Shown in pieces: positions 21,143 to 31,600 of a stretch of DNA of 64,000 nucleotides. Under the pieces are notes generated by a model, which was given only the letters and a program-made list of their open reading frames with translations, was not told the DNA's origin and searched no databases. The stretch lies in contig OZ251223.1 of the NCBI GenBank assembly GCA_965240325.2, positions 434,001 to 498,000 on the forward strand. The letters run 5' to 3'. The translations under genes and the position numbers were made by a program. This stretch comes from Rebecca billardiae RCC1528 (Eukaryota > Haptophyta). Within the stretch, counting starts at the first letter, position 1, and each line of letters opens with the position of its first letter.

Positions 21143-21645
21143 CTCGCCGCCACGGCGCCAACGGCCAAGCGGTTCCATTATTAATTGATGTAACGGCAAT
21201 AGATTAACGACACAGGAACTCACTCACTCACGGGTATGAGGTAGGACGGCGCGGGTCTCCTGATCAGCCGCACCGCCGCCGACGCTGCCGCCGCCGACCC
21301 GGCAGCGTCGACTCCGACCCGGCAGCGTCGGCGGCGGTGCGGCTGATGACCGCTCATGTCGACCGGCGGTGGGGCTCACTGGCCCCCGAGGCACTGCTGC
21401 TAGCACTGGCTGTCAGAGCCGCAGCGGAGAGTCACTCAGCCACAGGGCGCCACGCGGCTGCCGGCACGCAGCCTCGTAACGGGACGGCCGCAGGGAGGTG
21501 TCACAGACAGTCACTCAGTCACGGTCAGTGACAGTCAGTGTCACGGCGCGCGCAGCCGTAGTCATCGGGCGCCGCGGGCTCAGTCGGCAGAGTACAGCAC
21601 TCAGCAGACGGTCCCACTCGGACTGACCGCATCGGAGTGTCAGTG
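21143..21645. other. Intergenic, contains a perfect 28-bp inverted repeat
   Basis: Lies between the LRR gene start and the acyltransferase stop. 21263-21290 is the exact reverse complement of 21320-21347, and the 29-bp spacer repeats part of the arm (CCCGGCAGCGTCG). CAGT/GTCA-rich sequence follows at 21500-21545. No gene seen. Confidence 0.7.
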
Positions 21646-22983
21646 TCACGAAGCCGCGGCCGGTGGCGCCCCCTTCTTGTGCTTCTGCGCGCCCCGCTGC
21701 ACAGCCTGGAAACCGAGCAGCCGCCGGCCGAACGCCGGGTGCGCGCTCGGCAGCAGGCCCTTCTTGCGTGAGAAGCCCATGAGCCCGATCCGCCCGGGCA
21801 TCGGGCGCCAGATGACAACACCGTCGAACGGTGACGGCACGGTCATGTCCATCATGGGCAGATGGACGATGAGCTCGCAGCTGGGCAGCGCGAGCGGCAC
21901 GGTGTCGAGCGAGGCCCAGTTGGACACGGCCACGTACCGGCCAGGACCGGAGAGCATGCCCGTGAAGCCCGGGATGGGCGTCGCCCGGTGCCGCCGTGCG
22001 ACGAAGTGGCCGTCGTCGTCGACACGCAGCGAGCGGCGCACGTCGGCGGGCGTGGCCGCGTCGCCGCGGAAGAAGGGAACCATCACGGTGTAGTTGCCGG
22101 CGTCGGTGGCGACGGCGGGGAGGAGGCGCTCGTCCCGGCCGCGCAGGCTCACCTCCATCAGCCCGACTTTCGCCGGCAGGAGCTCCGCGAAGACAAGGCT
22201 GGTCAGTACATCGTTGCTGCTCACAAACGGCAGGCCGGCTGCCGCCGCCGCCTCCGTCTTGCGCTGCTGCAGCCACGCGTCGTCCACCTCGACGGCGAGC
22301 AGGTCGCGCGGCCGGCCGCGCGACACGTCTGCCAGCGTGCTACCGATGAGCCCGAGCGTGAAGCCCGTGTGCTCGAAGCTGAACAGCCCCTTCTCCTCGC
22401 GGCCCACCACGCGCTCCTGCGCGGCTGCAAAGTTGGCATGCCGCTCGGCGCGCAGCGCTCGCACGCTCTCCTCGCCGCCGCTCAGCATCGCCGCGAGTGC
22501 GTACATGGTCGCGCCGTCGCCAAGGACGTGGTTCAGGCTGAGCACGAGCGCGAACCGACCGCTGTGCGCGCGGTCCCTCACGACACAGACGCGGAAGGCA
22601 GAGCCGCTCGTGCCGGCGAGCGCGAGCGCGTTCTCGACGGTGAACTCGCGCAGGGCCTGGCCCAACGCGACGTACGACTCGTACGAGAGCGACGCCTCGC
22701 CGCGCTGGAAGTGCCTGTCCAGTAGGGACGGGGCAAACGTGCGCGGGTAGACCCAGCTCTTCTCCTTGGTGCAGCGAGCGGCGAGCCATGGGTTTGCCAC
22801 GAGCATGGCGCCGACGCGTTCGCGCACGTGCGCAGCGGCAGTCTCGTCGTCGCCCTGCATCAGCCATGCGGCCGAAGCTGCTACGGCCATGTTGTGCGTC
22901 TTATCGTGCGGCGTGATCTCGAGGTGCGTGTCCTCCTCCGGGGCCCATAGTCCCTCCGGCGCGAGCTTGGCCCCTTTGCCCAT
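21646..22983 (-). CDS. CoA-dependent acyltransferase / condensation-fold protein
   Basis: 445 residues, single exon, ATG at 22983. The active-site motif NHVLGDG (His about 152, Asp about 156) is the H-x-x-x-D-G signature of the chloramphenicol acetyltransferase, BAHD and condensation-domain superfamily. An Asn replaces the first His of the HHxxxDG form, as in many relatives. A mid-protein SSNDVLTSLVFAELL resembles the S/T-x-N-D segment preceding the second half-domain. Late motifs include VSNWASLDTVPL and DGVVIWRPMPGRIG. There is no signal peptide, so it is probably cytosolic. Acyl donor and acceptor cannot be inferred. The C-terminus is Lys/Ala-rich. Confidence 0.75.
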   Translation of the reverse strand: MGKGAKLAPEGLWAPEEDTHLEITPHDKTHNMAVAASAAWLMQGDDETAAAHVRERVGAMLVANPWLAARCTKEKSWVYPRTFAPSLLDRHFQRGEASLSYESYVALGQALREFTVENALALAGTSGSAFRVCVVRDRAHSGRFALVLSLNHVLGDGATMYALAAMLSGGEESVRALRAERHANFAAAQERVVGREEKGLFSFEHTGFTLGLIGSTLADVSRGRPRDLLAVEVDDAWLQQRKTEAAAAAGLPFVSSNDVLTSLVFAELLPAKVGLMEVSLRGRDERLLPAVATDAGNYTVMVPFFRGDAATPADVRRSLRVDDDGHFVARRHRATPIPGFTGMLSGPGRYVAVSNWASLDTVPLALPSCELIVHLPMMDMTVPSPFDGVVIWRPMPGRIGLMGFSRKKGLLPSAHPAFGRRLLGFQAVQRGAQKHKKGAPPAAAS

Positions 22984-23962
22984 GGTAAGATGACGAGCGT
23001 TTCACCGCTGCGCCACCATAGTCGCCGCTCTGGTGGCGCAGCTGCAGTACTGGTACAGTTTACTATGTTTTAACGTGCATATGTAAAACGCTTCTTCATC
23101 TTACCACCTGATCCAGCCGCATGCGACGAGTCGACGACAACACAGGCGCCTCACAGCCAGGGCCAGTGCCAGTGGCCCGGACCCCAGCCCAGCTACTGGG
23201 CTCGCTGACGGTCCCCTCCGAGTCCCCTTCCCCGCACAGGGATCGGCTAGTGGCTGGCCCTAGGTCTGCCCACACTGGGTGGGGCACCCTAGGGCTAGGG
23301 GGTGCCCCTTGGCTGCCCGGACGACTTGGCTCACACTAGTCACACTCGATGATCTCGAATTGCAAGACAGCTGACAGTGCGCTGCTTGTACCCGACCCCT
23401 GACCCCACAGACCGTCAGCACAGTGAGTAACTATAGTGAGCTTGTATGCTGTTGGCAATGGCAGTACCCCCGCCCCCTCTGGAGGCGGGCTGTCCACAGT
23501 GGAGTGCGTGGTGTTAGGGCGCACTATATTAGGTGTCTCGGTCAGTGGTTGCGGAGGTTGGGTGGGGTGGTGGTCGGTTGATGGGGGCTGGCCACTACGG
23601 TAGCGGCTGGAGGCTTCACGGACCGGCGCCAGTCTCAGTCAGATGACAGATCACCCGGAGCCCATTGGCATTATAATATATAAACGGGAAATTAAAAAAA
23701 CCGCCGGATACTTACTGCTGCTGTATAAAGGATAGCCTAAAAAGCAGGATAGTGAACCGACCACATACGTGCTCCTACTACGGCGGTTACACAGCCATTG
23801 ACCGTCGTGCTCCACCGGTTCAACCAAGAGGCAAGAGTCATCGTCGTTCTTCCGTCATCAATATCGGTCCGTCATCGTCGCGCGCGGGCAATCCATCAAA
23901 GCAGAGTTGGCCCTTGATGGTAGAACGCACCCGCCTCGTACAGTAGACCAGGCCTGATGCGC
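22984..23962. other. Intergenic
   Basis: No gene seen. It contains the second copy of the ACAGTTTACTATG...AACGTGCA block (23055-23079) and stretches of CCAGGGCCAGTGCCAGTGG-like low-complexity sequence at 23155-23195. 23670-23760 is AT-rich. Confidence 0.5.
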
Positions 23963-25000
23963 TCAATGATTCTCATCATGACTCCGCGCTTTGGCGAGCA
24001 GGTCGTCGAGCACAGCCGCGGCGTGCCCGGGCGCAAGGTACAACCCGTGTCCGGCGCCACGGATGTAGTGCTTCGTGCTCGTCGGGATGCGCTCGGCGAG
24101 CCAGTCGGCCGTGCGCAACGGCACGGTCGCGTCGGCATCCCCGTACCACAGGGCGACCGGCACGTTGATGCGGCGGTAGGCCGTCTCAGCGCTCAGCTCG
24201 TCAGCGCCGTCGGCGCGCGGCCTCGCGTGCAGCGGCGAGAGCCCTTGCTGTGCGTCGAGTGCAAAGCCGCGGCCCGCGTTGGCGACGCCGTCCGCAATGA
24301 CGCGGCGCACGAGGGCGGCGGCCGCGTCCGAGCGCAGCGCCTCCGGCGCGACGCGCGCGTACGCGCGGAACGGCGGCCCGAAGAGGACGAGCGCACCCGC
24401 GCTCGCCGCCGCCCAGATGAGTGGGCCGCCGATGCTCAGCGGCAGGCTGTTGAAGACGCCCTCGAAGAGGCCGGAGGGATGCGCGGGCGAGAAGTAGCCC
24501 GAGGCGCTGACGTCGCTCACGCCGACGACCATCGCCGCCGCGAGCACGCGCCGCCGCGTCGCCTCGTCGCGCGCGGTGAGCAGCGCCATCACGTGCGGCC
24601 CGCCGTTCGAGATGCCCAGCACTGCGAACGAATCGACGCCGAGCTGGTCGCACACGCGCGCGACGAGGCGCGGGTAGTCGCGGCGGATACGGAAGCGGGG
24701 GTTGAGCTCAGTCCCGCCCATCCCCGGCTTGTCGATCGCGACGAGGTGGATGCCCCGCTCGGCGTAGATGTCGGCCGAGCCGTCCCCGCTCGCGAGGCTG
24801 TGCAACGGGATCTCCTCGCAAGACGTGGGCGCGCCGCCGGCGTACACCACAGTGAGCCGTGCCTGCGCGAGCGGAGCGCCCCACGTCGTCACTTTGACAC
24901 GGTGGGGGAGACCCACCGAGTCGCCCTCCCGGCGCACCAGCGCCAGCACTCGCCTTGCGAGTGGCGCCACGAGAGGTTTGGCGGCATGCCCGGCCGCCAT
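23963..25000 (-). CDS. Alpha/beta-hydrolase fold protein
   Basis: 345 residues, ATG 25000. The hydrolase core is complete: oxyanion strand VVYAGGAPTSCEE, VAIDKPGMGGTE, nucleophile elbow GISNGG (Ser about 131), the acid in YGDADATVP and the His in GAGHGLYLAPGH. A lid region of about 100 residues lies between the nucleophile and the acid. This is the layout of esterases, lipases and epoxide-hydrolase relatives; the substrate cannot be told. There is no obvious signal peptide. The divergent upstream region has reiterated GTACTGT/GTACTACT motifs (25010-25090). Confidence 0.85.
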   Translation of the reverse strand: MAAGHAAKPLVAPLARRVLALVRREGDSVGLPHRVKVTTWGAPLAQARLTVVYAGGAPTSCEEIPLHSLASGDGSADIYAERGIHLVAIDKPGMGGTELNPRFRIRRDYPRLVARVCDQLGVDSFAVLGISNGGPHVMALLTARDEATRRRVLAAAMVVGVSDVSASGYFSPAHPSGLFEGVFNSLPLSIGGPLIWAAASAGALVLFGPPFRAYARVAPEALRSDAAAALVRRVIADGVANAGRGFALDAQQGLSPLHARPRADGADELSAETAYRRINVPVALWYGDADATVPLRTADWLAERIPTSTKHYIRGAGHGLYLAPGHAAAVLDDLLAKARSHDENH

Positions 25001-25688
25001 TGTTGTACTGTACGACTTGTACTACTACTGAGTACTGTGGCTGTACCGCGGCGGAGTTCGAGTAGTGAAGTACGGTGACTGTACCGCCCTTGCCGTTGGG
25101 ATCATCAACAGTAGCAGTGTGACGATGAGTCAGTAGCAACTACTCGTCCGCGATGATCGATCGATCGCGGACGATACTTAATTAGCTATACCGACTGCTA
25201 TGACTATACGACATATACTCGTGGTGGATATATTTGCTGCTGTACTGTCGGGCTCTACGTTCCCTACTACATCCTCATCCTGTCTGCGCGCTGTCGCATC
25301 GGCGCCCAGTCGGCGCGAGTTCGGACGACGACGTTTTGTGGACGACGGTGGGGCGAGGACGACGGGCGCTGGCGCGCCGCGAGGCGGCCGCAGCCCTCAT
25401 CCAGGCCTCGCAGGCGGACGGCTGAACGGAACTTTTTCCGCGGCGGCGCTACCATATCGGCGACGGCTTCATGGGCGGTGACAGTTGGCGGGCGTCAATC
25501 TCGCCTGCCTGAGCTGTGTGCGTCTCTTATTCTTAGTAAACTGTAGAATGTCGGGGTCGTCGATGGCCGGACTCGTCAGGAGACAAGACCCAGGTCATCA
25601 TCGTGACATCGTCACTGAGGCCCGCGCCGCTGCGCGCGCCCGCGACGACTCGGCTGCGTGACGTCGTCATCAGGGCATCAGGCAGTCA
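25001..25688. other. Intergenic with GTAC-rich motifs
   Basis: Between the hydrolase start and the UBR gene stop. Repeated GTAC(T)-type motifs occupy 25010-25140 and an ATCGATCGATCG tract lies near 25156. No gene seen. Confidence 0.45.
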
Positions 25689-28600
25689 TCAGTAGTAGCT
25701 GTTGCGGATGACGCGGTCGGACGAGTTCCGAATCTTGACGATCTCGGCGGCGACGCCGTGCGAGACCCAGAGCTCCTCCAGCTGCCGAAGCCGCCTGCGC
25801 CGCGCGGCGGGCGTCGTGCACGCGGCGGCGCAGCGCTCAGCGCCTGGCACGCCGCGCCGCGCCGCGCCACGCCCGCCCCTCCCCCCCCGCGGCGCACGCA
25901 CCCGCTCGCCGCGCGCGCGCCGCCGCCGCCGCGCGCGCGCACGGCGCCCTGCGCGCACCCCTGGTGCAGGAAGAGCGGGCGGCCCCGCTTGAGCAGCGGG
26001 TCCTCGTCGCCGTGCGCGTCTACGTACGGAGAGGGTGCGTAAGCGGCGCGTGAGCCTCGCGTGAGAAGGACCTGCCGCACGCGCACACGGGCGGGCGGGC
26101 GGGCGGGCGCGCGGGGGAGGGGGAGAGAGGGCGAGAGGTTGGAGGCGCGCCTTCGCGCCGCGCGCCGCGCCGCGCCGCGCGTCGTCGCGCGCTACGCGTC
26201 GCACCGAGCAGCGGTTGAGTAGGAAAAACAGGCCCAGCCCCCAGCCACAGTTCCGCGCGTGCTGCGTAAGTTCGCCCACGCCGTGCGCCTTGCAACACGC
26301 GCTGCCCGCACAGAGTAGTGAGCCGCAGAGCAGGCACAGCGCGGGCTCATCTGGCCAGGTGCCGCAGCGCGCGCACACGCGGCTGCTGAGCTGCGCATAC
26401 TGCTCGGTGAAGGAGGGCGCGAGGCGGACGAGCCGCGCGGCGCGCGGCGGCGCGCCCGGCGGCGCGAGCGCGCCGCCGCCACGGCGCGCGCTGAGCGCCC
26501 AGCCGCGCACGCGTGCGAGCATGGGGGCATGGAACAGCAGCTGCGCAGCAGTTGGCGCGCCGAGCGCGCGCTGCGCCGCCTCGAGCGCGAGTGCGGCCGA
26601 GGAGGCGGCGGAGGGCGGCTCGGCCGTCGCCGCGCCGCCGAGCGCCACGCCGCACGCGCGCAGCGCGCTCAGCGCGGAGGCCTCGAGGGCCGCGCTGCCG
26701 CCGCTGCCGCCGCCGGCCGCCGCGCCGTCGGCGCCTGCCGCGCCGCCGGCGCGCAGTCGCACGGCGCCGGCGCGGCTGAGCGCGACAGCATGCAGCAGGG
26801 CGAGAGCGCGGCGCGAAAACGAGCACGCCACCTCCGCCGCGGCGCCCAGCGACTCGTCGGAGAATTCGGCGGGCGCAGCCGACTCGCTCGAGCCGCCGCC
26901 ACCGCCGCCGCCCTCGCCTGCCGCCGCCCGCGCGAGCTCGGCCGCGAGGGCGCGCAGACTGGAGATGGCGGCGGCACCGCTCGCGCCGCCCGCGCCGCCC
27001 GCGCCCGCGCCCGTCGGCGCCGCACTCCCGCCGCCCGCGCGCGCCGCGCCGAGCAGCGCGTGCGCGAGCGCGGCGCACGCCAGCGCGCGCGCGAGCATCG
27101 CGACGTCCGCGAGGCCGTCGCACGCGCCCAGCGCGGCGCAGAGCAGCTCAAAAGGATCTGGCCTGGCAAGGGCCCCAAGCAGAGACGCGCGGCGGTAGAG
27201 CGCGCGCGAGGCGCGCTCGCGCTCGGGCGTGGGCGCGCCGCTACGGATCGCAGACGAGGTGGGCGCGGCGGGGTGCGTGCACGCGACCACGTGCCGCAGC
27301 CGCCGCAGCTGCACACCCTCAGCGTCGCCCGCGAGCGCCTCGGCGGTCGACGGCTCCGGGCAGTCTTCGACGCCCGCGCGCGCGGCCGCGGCCGCGGCGC
27401 GGCTGGTCCAGTCGGCCGCGGTCGCGGGGCCGGTGGCGCCGGTGGCAAGGAGCTCGCGCAGCGGCGCGCACACGTGGGCCTCCGCGGCGCCGCGCGCGTG
27501 CGGCCGCTCGGCGGGCGCGGCGCGCACCGCCGCCGCAAGCCCAAGCAGTGCGGTGCTCGGCGGCACGGGCGGCGCGCGCCCGCCCGCCGCCCAGTCCGCC
27601 GCAGCCTGCTCCGCTGTGAGCGTGCACGCGAGGGTTCCAAAGAGAACGCCGAGGGCCTCCGCCGTCGAGAGCGCGCAGTGCCGCGCGCGCTCGGACATCG
27701 GCGTGCGCAGCAGCGCCTCGTCAGACAGCAGGGCCAACGAGGGCCGGCCGCTGCCGCCGACCCCGACCGCGCCGCCGCCGCCGCCGCCGGCCGCGCCGCC
27801 GCCGGCCGCGCCGCCGCCGCCGGCCTCGGCCGCGGCTCGGGCCTCGAACTGGGCGACGGCGGTGGCCTGTGAGGCGACGAGGGAGGCGGCGATGCCGTCG
27901 ACGTCCGACGGCACGGGCAGCAGCGCGACGAGCGGTCTCGCCCCCAGCGGGTCGTTGGACGCGAGAAGAAGCGGCGGGTCGAGAGGCGAGAGCGAAGCCA
28001 GCCGCTGCGCGAGACGGCACACCGAGCGCGCGCCGCCGGCACCGAGCGCGGCGGCGGCGGCGGGCGGCGGGGCAGCCGCGGCTCCGTCCGCACCGCCGTC
28101 GGCGGCGCCGCCGGCCGAGCCGAGCGCGCTCGCCGCGCGCGAGCCGAGCCAGGCGTCCAGCTCGGCCGCCGGGTCGCCGCCGCCCTCGGCCGCGGCCGCG
28201 GCCGCGGACGCGGCGGCGTCAGGGGGCGCACCGGCACCCGCACCCGCGCCTGGCGGCTCCGCCGCGGCGGACGCGGCGCCGGCCGGCGGCGGCGCGGTGC
28301 GGCCGAGCGCGGGCAGCAGGCAGTTCGATGGTCGCCGGCACAGCGGGCAGTGGAACTCGCCCCGTCCGATATCAACCGCCGAGCGGCCGTCATGAACGAG
28401 CTCAAAGTCGTCGCGGGCGCGCAGGTTGTGGCAGTGCGCGCCGAAGCAGCGCGCGTGCACGGCGTGGCCGCACGCGCGCACGTGCAGGCCCGTGCCGACG
28501 GGTGCGCCGCGCGCCGCGAGCGGCGGGAGCGGGAGCGCGACCGACGCGGCGGCGGCCACCTCGTCGCCCTCTGCGGCGAGCAGCGCGCGCGTCGGCTGCG

Positions 28601-31600
28601 CGAGCGCAATGAGTAGCAACGTGCCCGCCTCCGCCGCCTCCTCCTCGCCCTCCGCGCCGTGCTCCTCCGCGAGGCGCGCCTGGTGGCAGATGATGCACAG
28701 GGGCGCGGCGCACTCCGCCTCCTCCTCCTCCGCCTCCTCCGCCTCCGCCTCGGCGCCCTCGGCGCGCGCGTCTGCCAGGGAGGGCTCAGCGTCAGCGAGC
28801 TCTGCGGCTGCGGCCTGGCCGGGCGCGCGCTCGCCGCCGCCGGAGCCGCCGACGCCGCCGACGCCAGCCGCCGATGCGGAGGCTGCCGGCGGCGTGGGCT
28901 CGCGCGACGGGCCGCGCGGCTGCGCGCCGCCGCCGCCCGCCGCGCCGCCGCCCGCCTGGCTCGCGGCGAACGCGTCTCGGCTCGCCTGCATCTCGGAGAG
29001 GGCGCGCGCGCGAGCGGCTTTGGCCGCCTCGCGCCGCGCCGCGCGCGCCGCCTCGCCCGCCCCGCCCTCGGCGGAGCCAAGCGCGGAGGGCGAGGGCGCG
29101 CCGTCGGCGCCGGCCGCGCCCGCGTCCGCGCCGCCGCCGGCCGCGCCGCTCGCTGCTGCGCCGGGCGCGCGCAGCTCCGGGCAGGCGCGCAGCGCACGGC
29201 CAAGTCTCTCGCTAAGCGCCGCGAGCGTGCGAAGCAGCCAGCACACGCCGTTCAGCGTGCGCGGCGCCAGCGCGCCGTGGTCGCTCGAGCTCGCGCCAGC
29301 CGCCTGGCTGTGCCGCAGCACGCGCACCAGGGCGTGCAGCGCGCTGCCCGCCGGCGGGCCGAGCTCGGCTGACGCGTGCGCGCTGCGTTCGGCGCTTGCG
29401 CGCGCCGCGCGATGCTCAGCGCGCGCGCCGCCTCCTGCCTCCTCGTCGCTCTGCTGCCGCCGCTGGTGGTGCTGGGGCAGTGCACCCGCGCGCTCCGCGC
29501 GCGCCGCCGCCTCGCCCTCCGCACCGTCCACGCCCTCGGCCCGGACCAGAGCCGGGTGGGCCGTGAGCAGCGCGTCGGCAAACGCCGCGCACGCGCCCAG
29601 GCGCAGCCGCGCGCGCGCGGCCGCCTCCTCCTCCGACACGTGCGCCGCGTCCGCCCCGACGCCCTCCGCCGGCGGCTCCGCCGGCGCCGCCGCCGGGCCC
29701 GCGCTCTCGCCCTCCGAGCTCGCAATCTCGCGCTCGGAGATCGCGTGCGCGCCCAGCGTAAGCAGCTGCACCGCTGCACAGAGCACGTCCTCGTGCGCCC
29801 ACACGGACACAAACGCGGGCACGGAGGGCGGGCCGGCCGGGCCGGACGTGCCGGGCGCGGGCGCGGCGCCGCCGCCCGCGGCGCCGCTAGCGCCACCGCC
29901 GCCACCGCCGCCGCCGTCGCCGCCGCTGCCGCCGTCGCCGGCCGGAGCAGCGGGCGGCGCGCTGGCCAAGCGCGCGCTCGCGGCGAGCGCGTACCGTTGC
30001 AGGATGGCGGCGCACATGAGCACGGTGGGCGCGCCGGTGAGCAGCTCGAGGCGCGCGCGCCAGAAGAAGGGGTGGCACGGCGGCGGCGGCGGCGCGAGCG
30101 GGCGCGGCGCGGGCGCGCCCGCCGCGCGGCCGAGCGGGTCGGCCGCGAGCACGTCGGGCAGCGGCGGCGCGCGCTCCGCAACCGCCCGGAGCTCCCATGG
30201 CAGGAGGTGCCAAAAGCTCGGCTCGACGTGCGCCCAGAGCGACGGGCGCAGCGCGAGCTTGGGCGGCTCGGTCGGCGCGGCGCGCCCCGGCGCGGGCGGC
30301 GCCGGCGGCTGCGCGATCGACCCGATCAGCTCCTCCGCGAGCTCGGCCGCGCCCGCCGCGCCCGCCGCGCCCGCCGCGCCTGTCTTTCCGCCCGACGCGC
30401 GCACGTGGCTCAGCCAGTCCGCGAGGTCGGAGCGCGTGGCGGGCGCGGCGGCGAGCTTGTGCAGCAGCTCGCGGCGCAGCCACGCGCGCTCCGCCGCCGC
30501 GCCCGCCGCCGGCGGCATCTCCGTGCCCAGCACGCACACCAGCTTGAGCAGCTCGAGCGTGAGCGCAGGCGCGTGCTCGTTAGACCACGAGGCCCGCACC
30601 GGCCACGCGCGGCACGGCGCCGCGTGCGCGGACGGCGGCAGCGAGGCGGGCGCGACGGCGAGCCACTGGTGCAGCCCGTAGCGGTGCACCGCGCGCGCGA
30701 GCGCGCCGTCCGCGCTCGCGTGCGCCGCGCACAGCTGCACGAGCAGCACGTCGCGGTCGCGCAGCCGCAGGCACCATGGCAGCGCGTGCGCGTAATTCGT
30801 CGCCTGAGAAAGTGCCGAGGTGCCGTTGCGCCGCCACATGCCCGCGAGCGCCTGCGCGCACATGGCGAGCGTGCTCAGCGGGTACTCGACGACGCCGGCG
30901 ACCAGCCTGCCCAGCGGCGCGCGCGCCTCCCACCCGCCGCCCGCCGCGCCGTGCGCTGCGTACACCTGAGACAGAAGTCGATGGAGCAACGACGCTTCGC
31001 CCGCGCGCGAGTCGACGCGCGCGCACTCGGCGACGAGCGCGGCGATGGCGCGGTGCAGCGCCCAGTGGATGGAGCACGGGTCGCGCCAGACCTTGAGCGC
31101 GAGCCCGTCGAGCAGAACCTCGCGCCCCGGCGCGCCCGCCTCCGCGCCCGCCGCGCCCGCCGCATCACCCAGCGGCGCTGCCGGCGAACGCTCACCGTCA
31201 TCGGAGTCGTCGGAGTCGTCGTCGTCGTCGCCGCCGTCGTCGTCGCCGTCGTCGTCGTCCGCGCCCGCGCCCGCCACGCCCGCGCTCGGGCTCGTCCGCG
31301 TGAGCGACGCGCCGGGCAGGCAGCGCACCACGGGCGCGCACGCGCACGCCGCGTCCGAGCCCAGCCAGCCCAGCAGCTCGGCGATCAGCACACGGCCGAG
31401 CGCGAGCGCCACCGCGTCCGCGTCCGCGCTCGGCACTGGCGCGCGCGCCGCCGTCTCGTCACCGCCGGCGCCGTCCGCGCCGGCGGGCTCGGCGAGCGCG
31501 TGCGTGCACAGCGCGCCGCACACGCTGCCCAGCGCCATCGCGAGCGAGAGCGCGGTGATCCACGAGCGCGACTCGAACGCCACGTGCTCGGCGATGCGAC

